This document shows, in pieces, positions 8,313-16,990 of a stretch of 34,172 nt of DNA (positions within the stretch are counted from its first letter, which is position 1; the number at the start of each line of letters is the position of its first letter). Source of the stretch: an uncultured Microbacteriaceae bacterium (GTDB lineage Bacteria; Actinomycetota; Actinomycetes; Actinomycetales; Microbacteriaceae); the NCBI GenBank assembly GCA_903857985.1, contig CAIOGW010000046.1, forward strand, positions 1 to 34,172, written 5' to 3'. A program made the translations under genes and the position numbers. Under the pieces are notes generated by a model, which searched no databases, was not told the DNA's origin, and saw only the letters and a list, made by a program, of their open reading frames with translations.

Positions 8313-11300
8313 CTATTCGAGACAACCCGGTCCCAGAAGGGACTTGAGTTCACCGAACAGATCCGAGCTCACGAGCACACGTTGCTGAAGTTCAAACAGA
8401 CGGGTCGCGTCGGGTCGTACGAGTGTGAGCCGAACGTCGATGTTGCCCGGATGTCGAGCCAAGATGTCCTGAAGTTTCTCGATAAGCCCGGTGGTAGCAC
8501 GACGCTCATCCACGCGAATTCCGAGCGGACTGGCCGCTGTCGCGCGCGAGATGTCGGGGATTGTCATGTCTTGCACAGTGATGGCTTTCCCATCATCACG
8601 TGCACTCACGCGCCCACGAATGGCAACGACAACATCTGTCGCGAGGTCGTTCCCAAAGTCGAGATAGGTCTTGCCGAGGAACATTACGGTTTGTTCTCCC
8701 GTAAAGTCTTCGATCTGGACCATCGCGTAAGGCTTGCCCGAATTTCTTGCCACCCGGCGCTGAACCTCGGTGACGAGCCCGGCGATCGTCACCGTTTCAC
8801 CATCGGTAATCGACTCACTGGTGATTAGTTCGTCGATGGTCACGGTGGCGTGTTTGGCAAGTTCAATCTCGAGACCGGCGAGCGGATGATCAGACACGTA
8901 GAGTCCGAGCATTTCTCTCTCGAAGGCCAAGAGGTCTCGCTTGGTCCACTCGCGGCTCTCCGGCACACGAGGCTCACTAGATTCGTCATCGAACAGGTCG
9001 CCGAAAAGATCGACCATGCCATGAGCCTCGTTCCGCTTGAGGCTCGCTGCCTCATCGATGGCAGATTCGTGGATTTCCATGAGCCCTCGTCGGGTGTGTC
9101 CCAGTCCGTCGAAGGCGCCGGCCTTGATCAGAGATTCAACGGTTTTGCGGTTTGCCACCTGCAGTGGAACCTTCTTGATGAAATCGTGGAACGACGTAAA
9201 GGCCCCCTTGTCGACACGCGTTTGCTTAATGGCCTCCACGACGTTTGCGCCCACGTTGCGAATGGCACCGAGGCCGAAACGAATGTCGTCGCCCACGGCC
9301 GCAAACATCCCCTCTGAAACGTTGACGTCTGGCGGCAACACCTTCACACCCATGCGGCGGCACTCCGACAGATACGACCCCAGTTTGTCTTTGGCGTCGC
9401 CGACGCTGGTGAGCAAGGCCGCCATGTACTCCGGAGCGAAGTTGGCTTTCAGATATGCGGTCCAGTAGCTGAGCACGCCGTACCCGGCAGAATGGGCTTT
9501 ATTGAATGCGTAGTCGGCGAAGGGAAGGAGCGTGTCCCACAACGTCTTCTGGGCGCCTTGGCCAAAACCACGTTCCGCCATGCCGCTCTCAAATTCGGCC
9601 TGAAGTTTGTCTAGTTCGGACTTCTTCTTCTTTCCCATGGCGCGACGCAAAACATCGGCCTGCCCGAGGGTGAAGCCGGCCACCTTCTGGGCTACGGCCA
9701 TTACCTGTTCCTGAAACACGATCAGGCCAAAGGTGCCGCCCAGAATCTCCTGCAGGGGAACTTCAAGCTCGGGGTGGATGGGCTCACTCACCTGAAGCTT
9801 GTTCTTTCGCAGAGCGTAATTGGTGTGTGAGTTCATGGCCATAGGGCCCGGACGATACAGGGCAATGACTGCGGAAATATCTTCAAAGTTGGTTGGCTTT
9901 AGTTGGCGCAGTAGTGCACGCATGGGGCCACCATCGAGCTGAAAGACGCCGAGGGTATCTCCGCGCCCGAGCAGGTCATACGTGTTCTGATCTGCGTCGA
10001 GATCAAGCGTTTCGGGCGTTACCGTCTCGCCGCGGTTGCTCACGATGTTCGCCAGAGCATCTTCAATCACCGTGAGGTTGCGCAACCCCAGGAAGTCCAT
10101 CTTGAGCAGTCCGAGTGCCTCGCACGGTGGCTGATCAAACTGCGTAATGATGGCGCCGTCGTCGCGCATCATGATGGGCACAATGTCGATGAGTGGCTCG
10201 GCCGACATAATGACACCCGCCGCGTGAACGCCCCACTGGCGCTTGAGGTTTTCGAGGCCGGTTGCCGTATCGAAAACCGTGCGTGCCTCCGGATCGGTAT
10301 CCAGAAGAGCCCGAAAATCATTCGCCTCTTTGTAGCGCTCAGAAGCGGGATCAACAATTTCAGAAAGTGTGATGTCCTTGCCCATGATGGAACGGGGCAT
10401 CGCCTTGGTGAGGCGCTCCCCCACCGCGTAGGGCATACCGAGCACGCGAGCCGAATCTTTGAGAGCTTGCTTGGCCTTGATAGTGCCAAAGGTGACAATC
10501 TGAGCGACGCGATCGTCGCCATATTTATCGGAGACGTAGCGGATCACCTCGCCGCGACGACGATCATCAAAGTCAACGTCAACATCCGGCAACGAGACCC
10601 GGTCTGGGTTCAAAAACCGCTCGAAGATCAGGCCGTAACGCAGCGGGTCGAGTTCGGTAATGCCCATGGCGTAAGACGCGAGGGAGCCGGCGGCAGATCC
10701 GCGGCCAGGACCGACGCGAATGCCCTGCTTGCGGGCCCACGCGATGAAGTCGGAAACAACGAGGAAGTAGCCGGGGAAACCCATGTTGGTGATGACGTCA
10801 ACCTCGTAGGCGGCTTGGGCGCGGTGTTGCTCGCTGATTCCGTCCGGGAACCGACGCGCTAATCCGACCTCGACCTCCTTGGCGAACCAGGAGGCTTCGG
10901 TCTCGCCCTCGGGCACGGGGAAACGCGGCATCAGATTGCGGTGCGCAAACTCCGATTCACACCGCTCGGCGATGAGTAGCGTGTTGTCGCACGCCTCCGG
11001 GAAATCCTTGAAGACGTGCCGCATCTCGGCCGGCGACTTGAGGTAGAACTCATTTGATTCAAACTTGAAGCGCTTGGGATCGTCGAGCGTTGATGCTGAC
11101 TGAACACACAGCAGAGCAGCGTGGGCATCGGCATCGTGAGCGTGCGTGTAGTGCAGGTCGTTGGTGGCAACCAGGGGCAGGCTGAGATCGGCTGCCAATC
11201 GAAGCAAGTCGGCCGTCACGCGACGCTCGATGTCGAGGCCGTGATCCATAATCTCGACAAAAAAGTTCTCCGCACCGAAGATGTCACGAAACTCGGCGGC

Positions 11301-11822
11301 AGCGTCTCGCGCGGCGTCATACTGTCCGAGGCGAAGGCGGGTCTGAATTTCGCCGCCAGGACATCCGGTGGTTGCGATGAGGCCAGTGGCGTATCGGCTG
11401 AGAAGTTCACGATCCATGCGTGGCTTGAAGTAGAAGCCCTCCAGCGACGAGAGCGACGACAGCTTGAACAGGTTGTGCATGCCCTCGGTTGACGACGACA
11501 GGAGCGTCATGTGCGTGTAGGCGCCGCCACCTGAAACGTCGTCCTCACCGCCGCTCCCCCACTGCACACGAGTCTTGTCCGAGCGGTGCGTGCCCGGAGT
11601 CAGGTAGGCCTCCGTGCCAATGATCGGCTTTACGCCAGCCGACGTGGCCGCCTGCCAAAAATCGTAGGCACCAAAGGTATTGCCATGATCGGTAATGGCA
11701 ATAGCTGGCATCTGCATTTCGGCCGCGGCGGTCACCAGTGGCGTAACGCGGGCGGCGCCGTCGAGCATCGAATACTCGGTGTGCACGTGCAAGTGAACGA
11801 ACGAATCGCGTTCACTGCTCAC
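8313..11822 (-). CDS. dnaE: DNA polymerase III alpha subunit, DnaE1 type
   Basis: The replicative polymerase subunit of the replisome. It opens with a PHP domain (HLHVHTEYSMLDG, AIAITDHGN, metal-binding His/Asp residues; about residues 1-280). The palm follows, with the catalytic aspartates in PDVDVDFDD (about residue 415) and VGPGRGSAAGS just before it. Finger and helix-hairpin-helix parts follow, and the C-terminus has an OB fold (TIAGLVTEVQRR). Length is about 1,169 aa, as expected for DnaE1. The track starts at the GTG at 11831. The GTG at 11822 (MSSERDSF) is better because GGGGAG then sits nine bases upstream, whereas for 11831 it would touch the start codon. Confidence 0.97.
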   Translation of the reverse strand: MSSERDSFVHLHVHTEYSMLDGAARVTPLVTAAAEMQMPAIAITDHGNTFGAYDFWQAATSAGVKPIIGTEAYLTPGTHRSDKTRVQWGSGGEDDVSGGGAYTHMTLLSSSTEGMHNLFKLSSLSSLEGFYFKPRMDRELLSRYATGLIATTGCPGGEIQTRLRLGQYDAARDAAAEFRDIFGAENFFVEIMDHGLDIERRVTADLLRLAADLSLPLVATNDLHYTHAHDADAHAALLCVQSASTLDDPKRFKFESNEFYLKSPAEMRHVFKDFPEACDNTLLIAERCESEFAHRNLMPRFPVPEGETEASWFAKEVEVGLARRFPDGISEQHRAQAAYEVDVITNMGFPGYFLVVSDFIAWARKQGIRVGPGRGSAAGSLASYAMGITELDPLRYGLIFERFLNPDRVSLPDVDVDFDDRRRGEVIRYVSDKYGDDRVAQIVTFGTIKAKQALKDSARVLGMPYAVGERLTKAMPRSIMGKDITLSEIVDPASERYKEANDFRALLDTDPEARTVFDTATGLENLKRQWGVHAAGVIMSAEPLIDIVPIMMRDDGAIITQFDQPPCEALGLLKMDFLGLRNLTVIEDALANIVSNRGETVTPETLDLDADQNTYDLLGRGDTLGVFQLDGGPMRALLRQLKPTNFEDISAVIALYRPGPMAMNSHTNYALRKNKLQVSEPIHPELEVPLQEILGGTFGLIVFQEQVMAVAQKVAGFTLGQADVLRRAMGKKKKSELDKLQAEFESGMAERGFGQGAQKTLWDTLLPFADYAFNKAHSAGYGVLSYWTAYLKANFAPEYMAALLTSVGDAKDKLGSYLSECRRMGVKVLPPDVNVSEGMFAAVGDDIRFGLGAIRNVGANVVEAIKQTRVDKGAFTSFHDFIKKVPLQVANRKTVESLIKAGAFDGLGHTRRGLMEIHESAIDEAASLKRNEAHGMVDLFGDLFDDESSEPRVPESREWTKRDLLAFEREMLGLYVSDHPLAGLEIELAKHATVTIDELITSESITDGETVTIAGLVTEVQRRVARNSGKPYAMVQIEDFTGEQTVMFLGKTYLDFGNDLATDVVVAIRGRVSARDDGKAITVQDMTIPDISRATAASPLGIRVDERRATTGLIEKLQDILARHPGNIDVRLTLVRPDATRLFELQQRVLVSSDLFGELKSLLGPGCLE

Positions 11823-11853
11823 GTCACACACTCCCCAGGGGCCTTACGGGGAC

Positions 11854-11863
11854 AGACATGTCT
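11854..11863. promoter_or_regulatory. Palindrome AGACATGTCT ahead of dnaE
   Basis: A perfect 10-base palindrome lies in the 72-base gap between the rluD-like stop and dnaE, about 30 bases before the chosen dnaE start. A TAGGCT hexamer, possibly a -10 box, lies just upstream on the minus strand (11874-11879). It could be an operator, but no known regulator is recognised and a chance palindrome is possible. Confidence 0.25.
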
Positions 11864-11894
11864 CCGGTCTCCTAGCCTACGAGGCGGAAGGCAC

Positions 11895-12815
11895 CTAGGC
11901 CCGGAGGACATCCAGCGCGTGCAACAAATCCGTCGGATATTCGCTCTGAAACTCCATGGCCTGCCCCGTTGCGGGGTGGTCGAAGCCTAAGCGCACCGCG
12001 TGAAGCCACTGACGCGTGAGTCCGCAGCGCTCAGACAGCACCGGATCAGCGCCGTACATGCCATCACCAACACAGGGGTGACGCTGCGCCGCCATGTGCA
12101 CACGAATTTGGTGCGTGCGACCCGTCTCGAGAACAATCTCCAACAACGACGCCGCCGGGAAGGCCTCGATGGTCTCGTAGTGTGTCACCGATGACTTACC
12201 GTCGCTGGTAATCGCGAACTTGAACTGATGCTTGGGGTGACGCCCGATGGGCGCATCAATGGTTCCGGCCAACGGATCGGGATGACCCTGCACCACCGCG
12301 TGGTAAATCTTGCTCACCTCTCGATCGTGAAAGGCCCGCTTCAGGAACGTGTAGGCATTCTCGCTCTTGGCAACCACCATGAGTCCAGATGTGCCGGCAT
12401 CCAACCGGTGCACGATCCCCGTTCTCTCGGCGGCTCCCAGCGCAGACAACTGGAAGCCCGCGGCAGACAAGGCTCCGAGAACTGTGGGGCCGGTCCAACC
12501 CACCGAGGGGTGTGCAGCGACGCCCGCGGGTTTATCGATGACGACAATGTCATCGTCGTCAAACACGATGACAAGGTTCTCGACGGGGGTATCGACCACG
12601 CGCACCGGTTCTTTGGGGCTCCACTCGACGCGGATCGGTTTGCCTGCCTGGACGCGATCGGACTTGGTCGCCGGCCTCGTTCCCAGGCTGACTCCCCCGG
12701 CCTCAATAATGTCGGCCGACATGTTGCGCGAGAATCCAAACATCTTTGCCATGGCTGCGTCGAGACGCATGCCGTCGAGTCCCTCGGGAATATGTGAGTT
12801 TCGAACCTCGCTCAT
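11895..12815 (-). CDS. RluA/RluD-family pseudouridine synthase
   Basis: It converts uridine to pseudouridine in RNA, most likely 23S rRNA by family. An N-terminal S4-like RNA-binding segment (about residues 15-70) comes first. The catalytic domain follows with [13 protein letters not shown] and the signature [18 protein letters not shown], whose aspartate is the nucleophile, and later [13 protein letters not shown]. The length of 306 aa fits RluD. The start ATG overlaps the lspA stop as ATGA. The lspA-rluD-dnaE order is conserved in actinobacteria and supports the RluD-like assignment, although the exact target uridines cannot be read from sequence. Confidence 0.94.
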   Translation of the reverse strand: MSEVRNSHIPEGLDGMRLDAAMAKMFGFSRNMSADIIEAGGVSLGTRPATKSDRVQAGKPIRVEWSPKEPVRVVDTPVENLVIVFDDDDIVVIDKPAGVAAHPSVGWTGPTVLGALSAAGFQLSALGAAERTGIVHRLDAGTSGLMVVAKSENAYTFLKRAFHDREVSKIYHAVVQGHPDPLAGTIDAPIGRHPKHQFKFAITSDGKSSVTHYETIEAFPAASLLEIVLETGRTHQIRVHMAAQRHPCVGDGMYGADPVLSERCGLTRQWLHAVRLGFDHPATGQAMEFQSEYPTDLLHALDVLRA

Positions 12816-13369
12816 GGCGTGGCCTGCGGACTCTTCTTCTCTCGTGGACCGCGCATGCCGTCAAAATTTCGCCCGGTGAGGACCAGAAGTATCAAAACGA
12901 TGACGCTGAATGTGATGCCCATGTCGGCAACATTAAAGATTGCCGGCATCAGCCAGGGCAGGTTGATGAAATCTATAACCCACCCCACTCCGAAACCGGG
13001 TTCGCGGAACAGCCGGTCTAAAAGGTTGCCCAGCGTCCCGCCGAGCAATAGCCCGAATGCAACGGCCCAGCCGACCGATTTCAGTCGACGCGCCAGCCAC
13101 ACGATAACGACCGTCACCCCTGCGGCAAGTATCGAGAAGATCCACGTTGCCCCACTGGCAAACGAGAACGCAGCACCAGGATTACGCACGAACTCAAAAA
13201 TGAGCACGTTGCCCCAGATCGGAACCGCGACTCCCTCGACCATGACAGTCACCACGATGGACTTAGAAACCTGGTCGATGGCAACAACTCCAGCGGCGAT
13301 GGCCACCAAAATTCCGATAACTCGGAGCGACGTTTTTGCAGTACGCGTGGTTTCTTGTTGCGCAGTCAA
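12812..13369 (-). CDS. lspA: Lipoprotein signal peptidase (signal peptidase II)
   Basis: This membrane aspartyl protease cleaves signal peptides of diacylated prolipoproteins. Four membrane segments and the family motifs are present: [30 protein letters not shown] and [11 protein letters not shown]. The two catalytic aspartates lie in the last two. The track ORF of 220 aa runs back into divIVA and is too long. I propose the TTG at 13369 (TTG ACT GCG CAA), one base after the divIVA stop, giving 185 aa and probable coupling to divIVA. This start has only a weak ribosome site and is the least certain in the cluster. The protein carries a charged C-terminal tail (GPREKKSPQ). Confidence 0.93.
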   Translation of the reverse strand: MTAQQETTRTAKTSLRVIGILVAIAAGVVAIDQVSKSIVVTVMVEGVAVPIWGNVLIFEFVRNPGAAFSFASGATWIFSILAAGVTVVIVWLARRLKSVGWAVAFGLLLGGTLGNLLDRLFREPGFGVGWVIDFINLPWLMPAIFNVADMGITFSVIVLILLVLTGRNFDGMRGPREKKSPQATP

Positions 13370-13370
13370 C

Positions 13371-13952
13371 CTAGGCCGGCTCAATAGCAGTCGTGGTGAG
13401 GTCGCTGAGCTGACCTTCGATGTAGGCGCGTAGACGGGCACGGTATTCGGCTTCGAAAGCTCGCAGTCCGGCAACGCGCTGCTCGAGCGACGCGCGCTCG
13501 ACCTCCGCGTTTGCCGCTAACTGCTTTCCGCTGGCTTCCGCATCGGCCAAGATGCGCGCAGCTGCGGCGTGTCCCTCGGCAATCAGGGCGTCGCGCTTCT
13601 CAATTCCCTCACGCACGTGCTCTTCGTGAAGGCGGCGCGCCAACTGCAGCATGTCGTTTGATGACGCCCCCTCGGGGCCGGTGGGAACAACGAGCGGCTG
13701 CATGGGTTCGGGCGCCTGTGCGGTCGGAAAGTTGCGGACGTCGGGTGCGGGACCCGTGGAAGCTTTTCCCCCAGAAAGACGCGCTTCTGCAGCGGCAAGC
13801 TGGTGCTTAAGGTCATCGTTCTCGACGTTGAGGCGGCGGAGTTCAACAACGATCTCGTCGAGAAAATCGTCGACCTCGTCCTGGTCGTAGCCCTCGCGAA
13901 ACTTTGTCGGTTGAAACCGCTTGTTTACGACATCTTCTGGCGTGAGAGCCAT
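13371..13952 (-). CDS. divIVA: DivIVA/Wag31 polar growth and division protein
   Basis: A coiled-coil scaffold that binds curved membrane and recruits the cell-wall machinery to poles and septum in actinobacteria. The N-terminal lipid-binding domain is clear (LTPEDVVNKRF, then YDQDEVDDFLDEI, residues 1-45). A variable Pro/Ala-rich linker follows (about 65-110), then a long Ala/Glu/Arg-rich coiled coil to the C-terminus. I start at the ATG at 13952 (MALTPEDVV, 193 aa) because AAAGG lies eight bases upstream; the track ORF adds 17 non-homologous residues. It is the last division gene of the cluster, with lspA immediately following. Confidence 0.96.
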   Translation of the reverse strand: MALTPEDVVNKRFQPTKFREGYDQDEVDDFLDEIVVELRRLNVENDDLKHQLAAAEARLSGGKASTGPAPDVRNFPTAQAPEPMQPLVVPTGPEGASSNDMLQLARRLHEEHVREGIEKRDALIAEGHAAAARILADAEASGKQLAANAEVERASLEQRVAGLRAFEAEYRARLRAYIEGQLSDLTTTAIEPA

Positions 13953-14058
13953 TTCATGCCTTTCTCGATATTCGTGTGGCGACGATGCGACGCCCAAAAC
14001 CAACTCCTACGCTACCAAACCCGCGAGGGCGAAAGCCCGCAAAAGCCTTTTTCGCGCC

Positions 14059-14355
14059 CTATACGCGAATTGAACTCACGATGTACATCAAGATAACGGC
14101 AGCCAGCAAGACTACGGTCCATGCAAAATCGATGGCTACAGCTCCCAGACGAACGGGCTTGATAACGCGGCGCGTGAGTTTGAGCGGCGGATCTGTGATC
14201 CCAATGACGATGCTAAGAAGGACGAGAAGAAATCCTCTCGGCCGCCAATCACGCCGCAGGGTCCTGCCAAGATCGACGAGAAAACGAATCCACATGCAGA
14301 TAACAAAGACAACGAGAGCGTAGTAAACAACAAGAAGAAAGATGTTCAGAATCAC
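14059..14355 (-). CDS. yggT: YggT-family membrane protein
   Basis: A 98-residue integral membrane protein of the YggT family. Two hydrophobic segments (residues 3-22 and about 75-93) flank a loop carrying the family motif ITDPPLKLTRRVIKP. The function is poorly defined; it regularly sits between sepF and divIVA in actinobacteria, which suggests a division or envelope role. The start is GTG at 14355 with GGAAGG six bases upstream. There is a 106-base gap to divIVA, one of the larger ones in the cluster, so divIVA may have its own signal there. Confidence 0.92.
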   Translation of the reverse strand: MILNIFLLVVYYALVVFVICMWIRFLVDLGRTLRRDWRPRGFLLVLLSIVIGITDPPLKLTRRVIKPVRLGAVAIDFAWTVVLLAAVILMYIVSSIRV

Positions 14356-14398
14356 GAGGAACCTTCCGGGACAATTACTCGACCTCTAGCCAGCAATC

Positions 14399-14440
14399 AG
14401 CCTAACCGGCGAAGACGCCGAGGAAGACGCCCAGGAATAG
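14399..14440 (-). other. In-frame hydrophobic extension after the sepF stop
   Basis: Directly after the sepF TAA the same frame stays open for 12 codons and reads LFLGVFLGVFAG before TAG at 14402-14404. It echoes the sepF end (FFAG) and the DNA holds near-repeats of TCTTCGCCGG. A CGGCG-TCTT-CGCCG hairpin also falls here. Whether it is an eroded tail, a readthrough extension or only a repeat remnant is unknown. Confidence 0.35.
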
Positions 14441-14899
14441 TTAGCCGGCGAAGAACGTGTTGTCTACCTCTGCCGTGTTGGCCGCGGCTTCGCCCGAAAC
14501 TGCGACGTGAACGGGAGAAAGCAAGAACACTTTGCTGGTCACCTTCTCAATGCGACCGTGCAGTCCGAGCGTCAGACCGCTCGCAAAGTCAATCAGGCGA
14601 CGCGCATCCTCTTCCGGCATCTGGCTCAGGTTCATGATCACCGGCACGCCCTCGCGGAAGCTTTCTGCCACGGTGCGGGCATCTGAGTACTGCTGCGGGT
14701 GCACCGTGACGATCTCGTTCATATCGCTCACGGAAGTCTGGCGAACAGAATTGCGTCGTGGCGACAGGGGGGTTACCGATGCGCGACCGGAGGCGGGTAC
14801 CGCCACTGTCGGCATGGCAGCCGTCTCGTTTGCGTACTCGACGTCCTGATCTTCAGCGAGGCCGAGGAAAATGGCCGCTTTCTTGATTGGGTTTGACAC
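14441..14899 (-). CDS. sepF: Cell division protein SepF
   Basis: SepF anchors FtsZ to the membrane and replaces FtsA in actinobacteria. The 152-residue protein starts with a short amphipathic segment (MSNPIKKAAIFLGLAED) typical of the membrane-binding helix, has a variable Ser/Pro linker (about 25-60), then the conserved DUF552 core (VTVHPQQYSDARTVAESF, VIMNLSQMPEEDARRLIDFASGL, IEKVTSKVFLLSP). The start is GTG at 14899 with GGGAGG upstream. It lies 37 bases after yggS. No ftsA is present in the window, which fits SepF as the FtsZ membrane anchor. Confidence 0.97.
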   Translation of the reverse strand: MSNPIKKAAIFLGLAEDQDVEYANETAAMPTVAVPASGRASVTPLSPRRNSVRQTSVSDMNEIVTVHPQQYSDARTVAESFREGVPVIMNLSQMPEEDARRLIDFASGLTLGLHGRIEKVTSKVFLLSPVHVAVSGEAAANTAEVDNTFFAG

Positions 14900-14936
14900 A
14901 GTTTACCTCCCGAAAAAAAAGCCTTGTTCCTTGAGG

Positions 14937-15641
14937 TTAACCGGGCAACGGACGTTTTCCCGTGATTTGCGTACCAATGCGAAGGTGTGTCGCGCCGGCC
15001 GCGATCGCGGCTTCAAAATCGTGAGACATTCCAGCGCTGATGGCGCGAGCTTCGGGTGCTATTGAGCGCACCAGTTCGGACGCACGCGCCACCTGTTCGA
15101 ACGCCTCTCGCGGGTCACCATCGAGAGGGGCAACCGCCATAACACCAGCGAAAGTGAGTGTGCGCGCTTCGAGCAACATCTGCGCCATGGTCGGAATGTC
15201 CGCCCAGGCCACGCCGCCGCGTGAGGGATCTTCTGTGAGATTGATCTGCAGGAAACACTCGAGCGTCCCGGTTTCGGGAGCGTTTTCACCCGCCCGCTCG
15301 AGTGCGGTGACGAGGGATGGCCGATCAACCGAGTGAACGGCATCGGCGTATCTCCGAACCGCTGCGGCTTTGTTTGACTGCAACTGGCCGATGAAGTGCC
15401 ACCTAACATCGAGCTCCGTGCACTCTGCCTGTTTGGCGGCGGCCTCCTGATGCTTGTTCTCCCCAACGTCGCGAACACCGCAGTCCACAAGCGCACGAAC
15501 GAGGTCAGCGGGATGAAACTTCGTGACCACGATGAGGGTCGCGTCATCACCGGGACGCCCGTTCGATGTCAACGCGTCGGCAATCTTCTGGCGAACGGAG
15601 GTTAGCCTCTCCGCGAGGGCTACCTCGTCAACGTGTGACAC
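14937..15641 (-). CDS. yggS: YggS-family PLP homeostasis protein
   Basis: A 234-residue single-domain PLP-binding protein of the YggS/PLPBP family, involved in vitamin B6 and amino acid homeostasis, with no confirmed enzymatic activity in the family. The PLP lysine is in LIVVTKFHPADLV (about residue 41). Other family motifs are DVGENKHQEAAAK, WHFIGQLQSNKA, SVDRPSL and the phosphate-binding SAGMSHDFEAAIAAGATHLRIGT (partly). The start is GTG at 15641, three bases after the ftsZ stop. The pgeF/yfiH gene that often lies between ftsZ and yggS is missing here. Confidence 0.95.
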   Translation of the reverse strand: MSHVDEVALAERLTSVRQKIADALTSNGRPGDDATLIVVTKFHPADLVRALVDCGVRDVGENKHQEAAAKQAECTELDVRWHFIGQLQSNKAAAVRRYADAVHSVDRPSLVTALERAGENAPETGTLECFLQINLTEDPSRGGVAWADIPTMAQMLLEARTLTFAGVMAVAPLDGDPREAFEQVARASELVRSIAPEARAISAGMSHDFEAAIAAGATHLRIGTQITGKRPLPG

Positions 15642-15644
15642 GGC

Positions 15645-16877
15645 CTACTTGATGAAGTCAGGGACGTCGAGGTCTCCGCCGTCATCCTCAACGAAAGACG
15701 CATCCACGGAAACGTACGTTGGTGTGGCCGGCGCATTGAGCACACTCGCGTAGTCGTCGTCTGAAAAGAGATTCGACGAACTCGTGATAAACGGATCGTC
15801 GTCAAAGCGCGAACGGCCGGGGGCAGCAGAAAGGTCACGTGACGTATCGTCGCCGAAGTTCTCCGTGAGCTGTTTCGCCCCGGCGAACGGCTTCTTGGTG
15901 GGCTCCCCGCCATCAAAGCCTGCAGCAATCACGGTGACGCGAACCTCGTCTCCCAGCGTGTCGTCAATGACCGCACCGAAGATGATGTTTGCTTCGGGGT
16001 GAACCGACTCACGAACGAGCTCAGCGGCGTCATTTATTTCGAAGATCCCCAGGTTCGAACCGCCCTGAATCGAAATGAGGACCCCGCGCGCGCCATCGAT
16101 GGAGGCTTCCAAGAGGGGTGAGGCCACCGCAAGTTCGGCCGCCTTGATCGCCCGGTCGGCCCCGCGTGCAGAACCAATACCCATGAGAGCGGCGCCGGCG
16201 CCGTGCATTACTGACTTGACGTCGGCAAAGTCAAGGTTGATCAGGCCGGGTGTGGTAATCAAATCGGTAATGCCCTGAACTCCTGCGAGAAGGACCTGGT
16301 CTGCGGTGGCAAAGGCGTCTTGCACGCTGATGCTGCGATCGCTGATCTCGAGGAGACGATCGTTGGGGACCACGATGAGGGTGTCGACCTCAGCCCGGAG
16401 GGCAGCAACGCCGAGTTCGGCCTGAGCGGCACGTCGTGCGCCCTCGAACTTGAAGGGCTTCGTGACGACGCCGATGGTCAACGCCCCGATGGACTTAGCA
16501 ATCTTGGCGACCACGGGAGCACCGCCGGTTCCCGTACCGCCGCCCTCGCCTGCGGTGACGAAAACCATGTCTGCCCCGGCCAGGGCCTGTTCAATCTCGT
16601 CGGCGTGATCCTCGGCAGCCTTGCGTCCGACCTCCGGATCCGCCCCGGCGCCGAGGCCGCGCGTGAGTTCTCGACCAACGTCGAGCTTCACGTCGGCATC
16701 GCTCAAGAGGAGGTCTTGAGCATCCGTGTTGATGGCTATGTACTCAACACCCTTGAGGCCGAGCTCGATCATGCGGTTAACAGCGTTAGCTCCGCCACCA
16801 CCGACGCCCACGACTTTAATCACGGCAAAGTAGTGACTGCTCGCACCCGTTGCCGAATACGCTTTGCTGCTTGCCAT
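15645..16877 (-). CDS. ftsZ: Cell division protein FtsZ
   Basis: The tubulin-like GTPase that polymerises into the Z-ring. GTP-binding motifs are clear: [17 protein letters not shown] near the N-terminus and the tubulin signature [13 protein letters not shown] around residue 110, with the T7-loop region ([11 protein letters not shown]) following. The disordered linker leads to the conserved C-terminal peptide [10 protein letters not shown], which binds SepF in actinobacteria. The ATG at 16877 (MASSKAYSA, 410 aa) is preceded by GGAGG at five bases; the track start nine codons earlier is not supported. It is separated from ftsQ by 113 bases containing dyads, suggesting separate control. Confidence 0.98.
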   Translation of the reverse strand: MASSKAYSATGASSHYFAVIKVVGVGGGGANAVNRMIELGLKGVEYIAINTDAQDLLLSDADVKLDVGRELTRGLGAGADPEVGRKAAEDHADEIEQALAGADMVFVTAGEGGGTGTGGAPVVAKIAKSIGALTIGVVTKPFKFEGARRAAQAELGVAALRAEVDTLIVVPNDRLLEISDRSISVQDAFATADQVLLAGVQGITDLITTPGLINLDFADVKSVMHGAGAALMGIGSARGADRAIKAAELAVASPLLEASIDGARGVLISIQGGSNLGIFEINDAAELVRESVHPEANIIFGAVIDDTLGDEVRVTVIAAGFDGGEPTKKPFAGAKQLTENFGDDTSRDLSAAPGRSRFDDDPFITSSSNLFSDDDYASVLNAPATPTYVSVDASFVEDDGGDLDVPDFIK

Positions 16878-16895
16878 CACGGCCTCCGAGACCCT

Positions 16896-16949
16896 TAACT
16901 TCAAGTAGAACCTTAAAGTTATGCTGAGTATTCAATTTCTCACTTGAGA
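16896..16949 (-). promoter_or_regulatory. Dyad-rich ftsZ upstream region
   Basis: The 113-base ftsQ-ftsZ gap, unusually long for this packed cluster, holds two inverted repeats. One is TCTCA-AG-TGAGA (on the minus strand, 16938-16949). The other has arms TAACTT and AAGTTA with a 14-base spacer (16896-16921). The stretch is AT-richer than its surroundings. I could not assign convincing -35 and -10 boxes. A separate ftsZ promoter or operator here is an inference. Confidence 0.45.
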
Positions 16950-16990
16950 GTAAACGCGCCGCCTTCGTGCGTCCGCGCGACACGCCGGGC

